NCBI GenBank assembly: GCA_949710005.1
Contig: OX453281.1
Span: forward strand, 25,331,362-25,395,361
Direction: 5' to 3'
From: Ricordea florida
Taxonomy: Eukaryota; Cnidaria; Anthozoa; Corallimorpharia; Ricordeidae
Length of the DNA: 64,000 nucleotides
Part shown: piece after piece, positions 20,850 to 33,000 of the stretch
Numbering within the stretch: the stretch's first letter is position 1
Layout of the letters: each line of letters begins with the position of its first letter
Position numbers and translations under genes: made by a program
The notes under the pieces: model-generated
Told to the model about the DNA's origin: nothing
The model's database searches: none
The model's input: only the letters and a program-made list of their open reading frames with translations

Positions 20850-22080
20850 AACTTTTGTCTGGTTCTAGTATTTTTAATCCTATTGATTTTCCTTCACAAA
20901 TTTCCGTCTTAACTTGAGTGAAATTTAATGATGCCAAGTAATCAATGTGCGAATTTTTAGAAACCCGAACCTGAAACCTGAAACCCAGTTTCAGTGCGAC
21001 TTAACAACTATTTTTAAAACAATTAGATTATGAGCTCGAGATTTCTTCGGCCTCATGAACTATCACCTCATAGAAATCGAGAGCGAATAATCCAATTGTT
21101 TTAGTAAAAATCATATTAAACAAATCATGTATCGGTGAAAAAACACTAAAATACTCAATCTTCGTGCGAAACTTCGCTAAAAGCGCCCATACGTCGCCAT
21201 TTTGAAAACGATCTTCAACCAAGTGCTGTCTAATGGCTGATAGTCTGCAGTAGCTCAGCCAATCAGATTGCGGCATTTGCATTAGTCTTCAAGTAGATTT
21301 TTACTAAAAAGGGTTAGTTAATAAGGGGACTGGTGCTATGTCGGTGGGAAATTGAAACAGAGTCTGGTAAATTTAAGTTATGATGCCGTAAGAGAAGAGG
21401 AAAGCTGTTGTTTTGAGCGCCAGTGCTTGGTCACGGCTCAAATTCTGGTAAATTCTAAATTTCTCACTCTGGCGAATGGTTAATGCTTGTAACATCATCA
21501 GCCTCCCTTTTATCTTTCAAGGGCATGACTTGCATTTATCAACTATTGCCCCCAAAGTTAGCCCGAAATATTTGGGGTATTTTGAGAAAATGCAGGACTG
21601 AATTACTCGACCAACTGACCCAGGAAATTCAAATTTACTTGAATTTAAAAATAATTTTTGTTCCAACGTTATATAAGGCACCAATGAAGCTATTGGCTTT
21701 AGTTTCCATGACATCAGTAGCTAGCTGTTATAGTCTTCTTTCTTAGCATAGTTACTCCAAAGACTTTCACCAGGGTTGTTGCATGACATGGCGTGGTTAA
21801 CAGGGTTGTTTAAAAGTCAGTGGGTTGATAATTCGACTCCCGATCAAGCTTTCACTTTAAAAGCAAGAAAATGAGGGAATTTCCGTAAGTAGGTTCTCTT
21901 AGAAACACCTAGATATAGTTTAAGAGTAAAGAGCATCGTCTTCACCATCATCATCATCATCATCTCAGGTATATTAAGGGCTGGGTCATCTTTTCCTTAG
22001 TCAAAAAGTGAGGGGGTGGTCAATCTTGGAAACGGTTCATACAATGTGGACAAATCTTGGCTGCAGGTTACATCTCCACT
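20850..22080. other. no gene; one Penelope-like tail
   Basis: 21310-21430 carries ggactggtgctatgtcggtg, then gtgggaaattgaaacag and gatgccgtaagag. This is the reverse-oriented 3' tail seen at 11696-11830. A short CAT run lies at about 21945-21963. Nothing else is supported. Confidence 0.45.
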
Positions 22081-22082
22081 TA

Positions 22083-22512
22083 ATAGATATTTTAACGTTG
22101 TTGTTTTACTTGAAATATGTCACGTGACCAAATAACAGACCACTTCCGGTTAAATTTTGAGAGCTTCTGCATACAGGGGAAAACGTTTCTTTATCAGCGT
22201 ATTGTTCTGTAGTTTTATTATCTGCCCGAGAACCGTACCCAATGTAATTGGAACGGTTGTCAAACCTTGCTGAAAGTCTCTTTAAATAGTGTGTATAATG
22301 TTACATTAGTGACAGTTCTTTGGTCACGTGACTTGGACATGCATTCCAATTACATTGGGTATGGTACTTGGGTAAGTAGTCAGACTACACAATAAAATAC
22401 TGAATAAGTACCGTTCTTCCATGTCTGCAGAGGCCTTAAAATCTAAACCGGAAGTGAGCTGTTATTTGGTCACGTGATTGGTTGCCATGGCAACAACATT
22501 ATTAACTAGAGT
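22083..22512. repeat. large imperfect foldback
   Basis: Left arm words gtcacgtgaccaaataacag, acttccggttaaattttg and cccaatgtaattggaac are answered in reverse complement by attccaattacattggg, aaaatctaaaccggaagt and ctgttatttggtcacgtgat. A central copy of ggtcacgtgac lies at 22322. It is a non-coding palindromic element. Confidence 0.75.
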
Positions 22513-22635
22513 TGTTTTGAGTCGTCGTCTACCATAGCTAAGTTAGAAGCCTTCTGTACCCATGGTTCTCCAGATAGACCACCCCTGGAAGTTTTACACT
22601 AAATAACAACTGACCCACTCCTTAATACACCCGAG

Positions 22636-22862
22636 ATCATCGTCATCATAATCATCATCATCATCATCACCATCACCATCATCATCATCATCATCACCAA
22701 AATCATTATCGTTATCATCATTATCATTATCATCATCGTCATCATCATCACCATCACCATCACCATCATCATCATCATCATCGTCATCATAATCATCTTC
22801 ATCATCATCATTTTCATCAGCAGCATCAGCATGGTTAGCATCATCATCATCACATTATTATT
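22636..22862. repeat. CAT/CATCAC microsatellite
   Basis: About 225 bp of cat repeats with cac, cgt and att variants. The long Met/Ile-rich minus-strand open frame across it is an artefact of the repeat. Confidence 0.95.
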
Positions 22863-22890
22863 ATCATGAGCACCGAGCTACCGTAAGGTC

Positions 22891-23494
22891 GAAAAAATGG
22901 TGTGATATCAATAAATTATCTATTGATTTAAAGAAAACTGACTTTGTGATAATTAAATCACCCAAGAAAAATACTAGAATAATTAGGGATATAAAACTTC
23001 TTTACAATAACGGCACAAGTTACTCATTGGAAGAGAAAGCTCACCTAAAATATTTAGGCGTTATGATTGACGACACTATTTCTTGGGAACAGCATGTTTC
23101 TTTTATAACCTCAAGAATCTCCCGAAACTCAGGAGCCTTTCTAAAGTTAACATACTACACGGTGTTTCCAACAGCTGAAGCAACTATACTATAATCTAGT
23201 CTACCCTTACATTTTGTATGCAGTAATATCTTGCGGAAGTACTTATGCTTCGCATGTAAAAAAATTCGAGTAAAACAAAATCTTGCAGTCCGTATTATGC
23301 TTTTTGCTACCTTATATTGCAAGAACACAAATAACCTTCTAGGTCTCTTAACTGTAGGAAATATCTTTAAATTTCAACTCTTTAAGTTTGGTCACCAGTG
23401 TCATACTATGAGCAGCTTCTTCCAAGCATCTTCAATCAATACTTCCAATATTGCCGATGATGTTCATCAATACAATAATAATAAATTTATTTGA
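22891..23494 (+). pseudogene. LINE reverse transcriptase fragment (dead)
   Basis: Two frames together read as the end of a non-LTR RT. The first has KWCDINKLSIDLKKTDFVII and KAHLKYLGVMIDDTISWEQH followed by a stop at 23192. It then shifts to YPYILYAVISCGSTY and VKQNLAVRIMLF, ending at 23494. The pattern KT.F.I, LKYLGV.ID, W..H and the Y-rich helix is typical of the thumb region of CR1/Jockey-like elements (family knowledge). It is 5'-truncated and frameshifted. Confidence 0.7.
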
Positions 23495-23783
23495 CCGCAT
23501 CTTCGGCATAAGAATTACGATATGACTTGGATTCATACTAAACCACTAAGTCTGTCTAGACGCTTCCTAAGTCGACTTAGTAAAAATCATCGGTGTGAAC
23601 TGCTAAGTCCAAAATGCGTGATTTCCGACTTAAGAGCGGCAAACTAAAAGGGGCTAAGTCATTCTTAAGTCTTTCTCAAACGTTTGCTTAGGTAACATGA
23701 TCAGTTATGATAAGAAAAACCTGTCAATGGGTCAGCAAATTTATCAGTCAAATACCCTCCTTTTGGCTGCTACAATGAGGAAA

Positions 23784-24010
23784 GGGACGGACCATTAGAA
23801 AAGTGATGTTTGTGCAGGAATTTTTTTTTTAGGTGAACCCCTCTGCACGAATTTTTTTACTACGTGTGAAAAAGTCACAATTGGACCTTCCTTCTGCATG
23901 AATTTTTTTTTTACCTTCTTCTTTGCATGAATTTTTTTTTGGCATTTTCCCTTGCATGAATTTTTTTTTTTCCCACCCCCCCCTCCATCATTTTTCTAAT
24001 GGTCCGTCCC
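23784..24010. mobile_element. Harbinger-like MITE, copy 1
   Basis: Inverted termini gggacggaccattagaaaag and cttttctaatggtccgtccc-like (here tttttctaatggtccgtccc), with 3-bp target copies aaa at 23781-23783 and 24011-24013. The interior repeats gcatgaattttttttt. It is the same family as 57377-57659. The 3-bp A/T-rich duplication suggests PIF/Harbinger mobilisation (inference). Confidence 0.85.
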
Positions 24011-24338
24011 AAAGCAAGCATGTATCGCCGCGTGGAAGACCACCACTTCGATTTTTGGCCGTATTCCGCGGACTTGTCCGCTTATTAAAAGTTTAACCAT
24101 TTTTTTTTCTCAAGACTCAAGGAGTTTCCTATCTTGTTTTTAGTCCTGAAGCACGATTTCCAAGAACAATCTGGATCAAGAGAAAGTGAGGAAAGAGAAC
24201 ATAGAAAAAATTCCTGGACAAAAGGGAGGGCCTGGGTCCGCTGGTCCAACCCCTAAATCTGCCCTTGGTTAGAATTAGCTATGCGCATTATACGTGCAAA
24301 TCAATCCAAAATGATTGAAGGATAAATAAAACCAAAGC

Positions 24339-24344
24339 TTTATT
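24339..24344 (-). terminator. KDM8 polyadenylation signal
   Basis: AATAAA on the minus strand about 360 bp past the KDM8 stop codon, the first such hexamer I noticed. Confidence 0.45.
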
Positions 24345-24701
24345 GTGCTTGCTTGAATTTACATTAAGTATTTCAAAAGGCAGAGAAGCAGAGGAGCCTC
24401 CTCTTCTGCATATTTGAAGTTTTTCCAAGTTTCCAAGATTAGAGGGTCCTGAGGGGGTAAAATGAGAATTGGGATTGGCTGGGTTTTGCCCTGGGAAAAT
24501 GGGATTAAGTCACTGGGAATGGGAATTTTTTTCCAAATTCTGCCATTGAAATTCATGGGACTTGAGCATTGGGAAGTAGGATTTGGAAAAAAAAAATGGC
24601 CTTGGAAATGGGATTGGTACCCACCCCCCCCCCCCCCCAACTCCCTCTTTAGCACTAAGCACCAGGAAGTATCATTTCCAGCATGAACAAGGCAGTTTGT
24701 T

Positions 24702-26964
24702 TTAAGACCACCAAAAGCTGACAGAAAAACTTAGTGACAGAGATCTGACATAGTGCCAACAATAGGGTGGAATGTAGAGCATTTCACCCTCTTTCAAGAC
24801 ACACTCTTGGTAGACAGCAGAAGAAAACATTGGGAACTTGACAAGATCTGGGTCTTCAACATCCACCTGAAATAGAGAAGGATGCCACAAAATTGTAAGC
24901 AGCTTTCTATTTGTAAAAGAATAAGGGATCTAATCCTCTGTTTTGTGGTCAAACATTCTTGGTTGTGTTTATAAATAAAGTAATGTAATTGAAGTCAAGT
25001 CAAGTCAAGTGAAGTCAAATGAAGTAAAGTCAAGTCAAGGGAAGTCAAGTGAAGTCAAGTGAAGTGACATCAAGTGAAGATGCAAATGGAGAGGGAGTCC
25101 CGTCCAGGTTTCTGCAGCATAAAGTACCTGGGAGTATTGTTACTCACCCCCACCCCCACCCCCTCCAGAATAGAATGCTAGTCCATCTCAGGGGTATCCC
25201 CAGCATTATTTTGGCAATAATCATTTATACACCTGGGTGGAGAGACAGCGTGGACTTAAGTTTCATTCCTGAAGAAACAGCACAGTTCTGACACCAGTGA
25301 TTGAACCCCAGACCTCCTGCCCAGAGGTCTGACAAGCTAACCACTGCACTTCTGTTTCCCCAGAAGTTCATAGTGCAAGATAATTACTAGCCTTATACTG
25401 ACTGCTTGAAGAACCTTTACATTTTTATGCCAGTTCCTACGGCTTCATCCATGGTAAGCATTTTTCAGCATAGTAGTGGATTATTTAATGCCCATGTGAG
25501 TGCATATCAAATTTCAGGACAATTTGAGCTTCCTATTCAAAGTTGACTGATTCTCAGCATAACCTAATAACCTATCCAGTACATCTGACAATCAATCTTT
25601 CTTGCTTGTTTGCAAAACTTGGCCTTGGTCTAACAGGTCTTCAATAAATTGTTGTTTTGTTTACACTTACACTAGAAAAAATTAAAAGCCATACTGGTAT
25701 CTAACACAAAATGAGCTTTGTGTACCTGACTTGTGTTATGGAGCAGGGCTGACTCATGGGCATATAGTTTCTCTGACTCTGACTTTGCATACAGTCGCAA
25801 ATACTTTTCACCAACAACCTGGGCTAATAAGTTATGATATGGGTCATGATGCATGGGTGATACCGTGCCCTGTGGTCCAAACCAAGCATTGATAATCACA
25901 TCACCATCGCTTTCACCAATGCAACAATAATCTGGAGTAAGAATATCTCTTTTAAGTTCAGGTATTTGATCAAATAACTGGTGCTGTGCCAAGTACGCAA
26001 CCGGTTTATCATGGCCACTTTGACTAGCGATCAAGTAATTGTCAATAAATTCATCAACTGTCATTAACTTTTGTGTCCACGAGTCATCTGTGTACCGGGA
26101 ACCCAGCTCTATAGGTACAGTGCGACGACCAGCAATATTCTTGAGATATTCAACACTCCACTGTCGGCAACTCCTCGCAGGCCAATGGTCCAGGAAACCA
26201 TTAATGATTACAGGCTTCTCATGCTGCATGTAATTTGTTAGAAATGTTTCTAATGAAGGACAAACAACGCGCTCGATTTCCAGTTCTGTACTAAGTAGAG
26301 GTACATTATACTGTTTTCTTCTTTTAAAAGAAGTATTTTCTTCTACACTTTCTTTGCTAAGTTTGTCCTGAGTTTGAGAAACCAGAGAATCCGCAATGAG
26401 TTTCCTTTTGTTATCAACCTCAGATAGTTGTTCTTTTGTAGGTAAGACCTTGTTTTCTGAATCAGTTTGCATCTTAGAATCAGTACTGTTTCCCACCCTG
26501 AGGTACCCATCCTTTTTGTTTTCATTTTCACTTCTTGAGGTGTAATTCTGAAAGTAGTCAGCTATTCTAGATAAAATATTGTCCAATATTGGTGCACCAA
26601 GTAAAAGTCCCAAATCACAAGCCCTTATGGCATCTCTGCTTCTTCCCAAGCTATGCAATGACAATGCTTTGAAGATGCTTGCATAAGAATACGTATCTCT
26701 CCAGACAACATTCACAGCTCTCCAGTGCCCTGTGTTGCATTTCTCCCAGCAAATGTCAATCACTGCTTGACAGATTGATAGGCAGCTGTCAAAGTGTTTA
26801 GCATAAAACTCTGCAACTCCACTTTTTAGAAGAAAAAGCAGTGGTTCACCTCCTAAATCTGTCAACTTACAGAGGTTTTCCTCAAGTTTAAAGTCTTCTA
26901 GTGATTTAAACGATGGTAGAAGTTTCTCAAGAATGGTTTCACCGCAATTTTGTGAGTGATGCAT
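24702..26964 (-). CDS. KDM8: JmjC-domain protein JMJD5/KDM8
   Basis: Two exons: 25726-26964 (start MHHSQNCGE; donor CAG|GTAC) and 24702-24866 (acceptor CTCTATTTCAG). Together they give 467 residues, close to vertebrate KDM8. Residues 1-220 are the helical N-terminal region and a polar linker. The cupin/JmjC domain follows from about 235 ([23 protein letters not shown]). The iron ligands are present as H372-x-D374 (MHHDPYHN) and H451 (WHYV), and the C-terminus [10 protein letters not shown] is the family signature. KDM8 is a nuclear 2-oxoglutarate/Fe(II) oxygenase reported as an arginyl hydroxylase with disputed histone demethylase or protease roles (family knowledge). Its start is 402 bp from that of CMTR2, on the opposite strand. 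The frame appears fully intact. Confidence 0.95.
24988..25078. repeat. gtcaa/gaagt minisatellite
   Basis: About nine copies of a 10-bp unit (gaagtcaagt and variants) in the 3' exon-side intron of KDM8. Confidence 0.85.
25095..25364 (-). repeat. tRNA-derived SINE, copy 1
   Basis: The minus strand begins with a tRNA-like head (A-box-like agtgcagtggttagcttg, B-box-like ggggttcaatc) and continues into a body with ccaggtgtataaat and ggatactggc-like words shared with 63105-63350 (for example gaatgctagtccatc, ttatacacctgg, cctgggagtatt). It lies inside the KDM8 intron. Confidence 0.75.
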
Positions 26965-27366
26965 GCTTTAGTCCAGATGGCTGTGAGAGGCTATGAAGAA
27001 GGAAGGAAAGGTAATATTATAACGGCGTATAAATACGTCATGTAGGCTTACATATATAACACCATAAAACAAAAACAGTACGAAAAATAGAATAAACCAC
27101 GCATTTAAAGGTAATGGGCTTACTGATAAAGATGCTGCACTTCCTTTACAATATTTCTTCTTATCATACCTGTATGTTTACATTATGTAGTGCTCGGAAA
27201 AATTAATTTACTCCAGTTGAATATGTGTTTACATACATGACGTACTAACACTGATAGGTTCCAGTCGATAATCCTACACACGGTCAATATGGCGTTCGCT
27301 ATTGACACGCGATTTTCCGTCCAACAGATTTGCTTGGAAATTTAGTTTTTCATGTTTTGAGTTACT
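26965..27366. promoter_or_regulatory. shared promoter interval KDM8/CMTR2
   Basis: 402 bp separates the two divergent start codons, so promoters and both 5' UTRs must fit here. The right end carries acacggtcaatatggcgttc and gtttgagttactatggcggc. No TATA box stands out; repeats are absent, unlike the flanking introns. That it works bidirectionally is inference from the arrangement. Confidence 0.6.
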
Positions 27367-28075
27367 ATGGCGGCGCCAAAGAGAAGAAAAGCTAAAGGAA
27401 GATATTATCCATACGAGGTATCAAACATGGAAGAGGAAATAGAAGCTATATTTAACAAGAAATTTGTGCTGAAATCAAGCGAAGAAACATGGACCTTGCC
27501 CGACGCCAGTAGCTTGTTTACAGAGAAGCCTTTCGTGATGAAAGAACTGATTGACATGAAGCACGAATTAAATCGAGTGAAGAGCTTGCTCAATGACATG
27601 GACATCGAGCAGTGGCATTCACACACTCGCCGAGCTAACAAAGCTGGCCAAGTAGTGAAACATCTTAGAGAAAAGATTCGTGTTGAAATGTGCACTCAAG
27701 CATGGGCTAAATTCTACGAGGTGTTGAACTCGTATAATCTCATCCCAGAAGAGGCTCTCTGCCTTAAAGACTTTCGTTCGGTTCATTTGTGTGAGGCGCC
27801 AGGAGCCTTCATTGCCTGCTTAAATCATTTTCTGAAGAGCCACTATAGCGACCTTGAGTGGCGCTGGACTGGTGCAACTCTGAATCCGCACTACGAAGGG
27901 CATGATTTGAAAGCCATGTTGGACGATGACAGGTTTATTTTAGGGACACTGCCGCATTGGAACTTTGGCACAGATAAAACAGGGGACATGATGAACAGAG
28001 AAAACTTGACAGCTCTTCAAGCAGTTGCATCAGATGCCCATTTGGTAAGAAATAATAGTAATAATAATAGTAATA

Positions 28076-28125
<50 letters not shown>

Positions 28126-30024
28126 TCTAATTTTTAAAATGGAATGATATTTCATTGACAACAATCCTAACTATTAAAATCCTATTTACAATAAAGTCGC
28201 TTGAAAAAAAGAAAAAACTATTAATTCAAAACACTATTTACAATTCCTGTTGATTTAAAAAGAAATAAAATAAAATAAAAACAATTAATAAAGCATCTAT
28301 AGCTGTTCAGTCTAGGGAAGTCCTGCTAGACCCTTCTCTATTTCTAGATCCCTGTCCTTAACATCTAAGTTCCTCCTTCTCGGGGTTCTCGATCCCCTTA
28401 AGCATAGGAGCGTGCTTCGCAAAATTGTACAGGACACTTTTGCCCTGACCCATGAAATTGTTGTGGCGTAGCTCTCTTGCTTATATGCAGATAATAGCTC
28501 AGCTAATCTTGAGTGGTATCTCAGGCATTTGTCAGTCAACCCTCCCGTCGTTGTAAATACCAGAGGGGTGAATGTGCCTTGCTCTATTTCTGTGACGCGA
28601 GAGTTGTATTTTTGCTTCTTTTCATTTTCATGAATCCTGTAGATTTGCTTGGGGCTAAGATCTTTATACGAGTCCGCATGGGGATGACACACTCTTATAT
28701 CGAAATAATAATAATTATGATAATAATAATAATAATAAGAGTAATAATGCACCCTATGAAACTTTCTTCCCCTGGCATGCTGAAGTTCAATAAACTGCAC
28801 CGATAATAATAATGATACCAATAATAATAATAGCAACAACAACAATAATAATGATAATAATTATAATGATGATAATAAATAAATAGATAAAATAATAATG
28901 AACTAGGTTTTCACTGTGGCACATGCTCCAGGTGGCTAGTCATCTGCTGGTTCATGATTGAATAGTAATTTGGAAGTGTTGACTTTTATGGAATTAATGA
29001 GGAAAAGTGGAGAACGTGACTGTAGAAAACTCTTGGACTCAGAACCAACAAGCTCAGCCCACACAATACCACAGAATTTGAATTCAGACCAGGGTGTTGG
29101 GAAGGGACTGTTCTTGATGCTGAACCAAGAACAAGAAAATGAATTTGTTATAATATCAGAAGTACTTATATACTGTGACAGCTGGGCAGTGACACATGGA
29201 AAGTATGAGGATGAATGAATTTGTTATAACGTTAGAAGTACTAAATCTTGAAAGAGGTGGCCATCTTGAAAGTGGGCCCTGCATTCTGTAGTCTAGTCCC
29301 AAATTCTGTCCCACCCCACCCTATCTAAATTAGTTTGTCACATGTAATAACATTAATTGATCATCGCAGTTATGTACACAACTTAAGCAGCTGTGAATTT
29401 GAAGCCTGAAAAAAAAAAACTCAGGCTTGAACGGGATTCGAACCCATGACCTCTGCGATACCGGAGCAGTGCTCTACCAACTGAGCTATCAAGCCAACTG
29501 GGAGCTTGTCATATTGTGAGTTCGTTATTTACCCGTAGATGAAGAAGAATGATGGAAATGAATATATGAAAGACCATATATTTGAACTGCGGATTAATAT
29601 GTAATAACATTAATTGATCATCGCAGTTATGGACACAACTTAAGCAGCTGTGAATTTGAAGCCTGAAAAAAAAAATTACTTGCGCTAACAGGGTCTCTCC
29701 ACTGCTTCACAATAACTTGAACTGCATTATGTCACAGGTAACAGCAGATGGGAGTATAGACTGTGCTGATCAGCCTGCTGAACAGGAAAATCTTGTGGCA
29801 CAGCTAATATTCTGTGAGGTTGTAGCTGGCATAAATCTCCTTTCCAAGGGAGGGAACTGTGTATTTAAAATGTTTACAGCCTTTGAGCATCAGATGATCT
29901 GCCTTCTTTACCTTGTTTCATGTTTATTTAAAGAAGTCCACGTCATAAAACCAGGTAATAAGCATTTGTTACATTTTTGTTTATACAGGTTATATCTTTA
30001 ACCCTTTCACTCCCAAGAGTGACT

Positions 30025-30069
<45 letters not shown>

Positions 30070-33000
30070 ATGGAGACCCCTTGGGAGTGAAAGGGTTAAA
30101 CACTAAGTGCAGCTTAACGACACCATAGGCACCTGCTATGACTTGCAGGTGCCTCAGTAAAGTTGGATTAGGAGAAGATCTGGATTTGGGACCCAGGCAT
30201 ATGTTATGCAATGTTACACTTTAACCCTTGCACTCCCAAGGGGTCTCCATTTGACAAGTGAAATCACCTGGGGTTAGACAGAGTAAAATCTATAAAGTCA
30301 CTCTTGGGAGTGAAATGGTTAAGGGAGATAGTTTTTAAGAAAATTTATGGTGTGTTCTTTTGGCTTAAATGTTAAAAACAGCTAGGTCATTTCTCTACCA
30401 GTCAATTTGTGTTGAGCCTGGCCATTGATGAAACCACTGGACTTGCTCCTTAAACCATTCTATGTTACAAACAATTAGCTATGACTCTTGCACCAATAAC
30501 ACAATAAAGAATAATAAAATTATTTGAACATAAAAATGTTTTTATCTCAGGCATACATTTATTTTCACCATTTAGGAACAAGCAAATCTGGCAATTCTGA
30601 GGTGTACATAGCTTGTCTTGGATTTTTTGGCAAAAGTCAAATCCCTGAGGAAGTATACCAGAAACTCAAATCTGCCTACAGTCCAGAGCCTTCAAAAAGA
30701 AGCTTGTTTCCCCTGAGCTGTTTACCAAATGATTTCCTGGAAAGACTAAGCTTATGTGAAAAGTTCTTTACTGACCTTCAAACAGAAGCCATTGATTTGC
30801 ACATCAGACAGTTTTACTATATGAGCCAATCAGAGAAGCAATATCTTGTCCACCTTCGTCAGCATGTTGTTCATCAGTTTGTGGAAAAATTCCATGTGCA
30901 ACCAATCAGGAAAGAGGATCGCATTGTGCCTGCCTCTTACCTTGATGGAACACAGTTGAGCTTCGCAAGGGGTCCCACAAATGACATCCCATTCAGCGAA
31001 TCCTTTAGTGGCCGGCAACAGATTGGTAGTTACAATGAAAGACAAAATAATCTTGGACAGAGTTGGCTGACAAAGCTTGAGGCAGATGGCATGTTTCACT
31101 TTGATTCAGCCAGATGGAAAAGTTTGCAAGGTTATTTTAATTATTTTGTCTTTGTTTAGCTTTCTAAAACAGACATCAGGAACAGCTTGATTTGTTTTAA
31201 ACTGGAGAATGAACCTTTAAAAAGAATAATACAATTCCCTGACTTTACAGCATAATAATTTCTTGGAAGAATACAGGATAAAGTTGTAAATCCCAAGTTT
31301 GGTAAGCAAGTGATTTGCAAGCTTTATGACTGTACCCCCTACATTCCAAGCAGTTAAGTCACACTACAAAGAATACAGGATAAAGTTATAAATCCCAAGT
31401 TTGGTAAGCAAGTGATTTGCAAGCTTTATGACTGTACCCCTTACATTCCAAGCAGTTTAGTCACACTACAAAGAATACAGGATAAAGTTGTAAATCCCAA
31501 GTTTGGTAAGCAAGTGATTTGCAAGCTTTATGACTGTACCCCCTACATTCCAAGCAGTTAAGTCACACTACAAAGAATACAGGATAAAGTTGTAAATCCC
31601 AAGTTTGGTAAGCAAGTGATTTTCAAGCTTTATGACTGTACCCCCTACATTCCAAGCAGTTAAGTCACACTACAAAGAATACAGGATAAAGTTATAAATC
31701 CCAAGTTTGGTAAGCAAGTGATTTTCAAGCTTTATGACTGTACCCCCTACATTCCAAGCAGTTAAGTCACACTACAAAGAATACAGGATAAAGTTATAAA
31801 TCCCAAGTTTGGTAAGCAAGTGATTTGCAAGCTTTATGACTGTACCCCCTACATTCCAAGCAGTTAAGTCACACTACAAAGAATACAGGATAAAGTTATA
31901 AATCCCAAGTTTGGTAAGCAAGTGATTTGCAAGCTTTATGACTGTACCCCCTACATTCCAAGCAGTTTAGTCACACTACAAAGCTCAGCAAAATGTATTC
32001 TATGGTGACATAAATTATGTAAATGAGTTGGCTCCAAAAGAAGCTGGTGTTGTATCGGAGTGGAGTTAAGTACCTAACCCCTACGTCCCAGAAGGGACCA
32101 GCATCCAATTTCTCATTACAATATTCACTGTTCATCAAACATTCAGGTTATGAGAATAACGAAAATGATCACCTAAAGAGTATTGATATTTAAACAAATT
32201 CTCCTTACTAGTACCATAACAAATATATGAAAACAGTGTGGAGAAAGTGTATATTGATATTGGTGCTGAAAAGGTTAAGTAAGTTAGTGGTAAAACTTAC
32301 TTCATCAACTCCTTTGATAGATAATTATTCTTTTTTGTCTGTTATAACGTAACACTTATTGGAGAAACGGAGAAATATTGACTGATCCATGAGGGAGCAA
32401 GAACTTGCCTTATTTCACAGTGAAAAATTTGGTTCATCTTACCTTCTTACAGAATCAGGCCACTGTACTTTGTAAGAAAACGATGATTCACTTCCAACTT
32501 AATTTTCTTCCAAAGTATAGAATAGCAGTAAATAATAATTTTTTTGCAATTAACTAATTATTGTTTAATAATTGGTAATTATTATAAATAATTGATTAAT
32601 TATTAATTTGCAGGTTTATCACAAGCATACAATGGAACCCAACTTATCCCTTTGTTTAGTGACCAAGTGACTTGGCTTCAGAAACGAGATTCTGTCACTC
32701 CTGATGAACTAGTACAGGGATGGAAAACGCAGACCGGGCTTCCTGTCGCAAACGTTTTAAATTCCCGCTTCTGCACCCCATTTTACATCTCCAAGTTAAG
32801 GGAAGCAAGGGAGCAGATCCAAATCTTGCAGAGGGAACACTCTGAAAAATTTCAAACAATCTTAGACAAAGTCCATCCATCAAACCTTGTCAAAAGGATG
32901 ACTATCAGTGAAGCTGAAATGAGAAACCTTGACACTCTTGTAAAGTTTACAGAAATGGCAAAGAGTAACGGTGTTGCAGTTGTTCTAAGTAATTCTGAAA

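Noticed and set aside
22599..22853. Long Met/Ile-rich open frame on the minus strand
   Set aside because: It is the translation of the CAT microsatellite and has no coding character.
27405..27695. Minus-strand open frame inside CMTR2 exon 1
   Set aside because: It is the antisense shadow of a clearly conserved coding exon.
28049..28137. Poly-asparagine C-terminus of the first CMTR2 open frame
   Set aside because: The frame runs through a GTAAGA splice donor into an AAT microsatellite; the next exon continues the conserved VTADGS segment.
29423..29495. Functional tRNA-Thr gene
   Set aside because: Position 33 is C, not T, the 31-39 pair is mismatched, and the sequence lies in a repeated unit; a SINE head is more likely.
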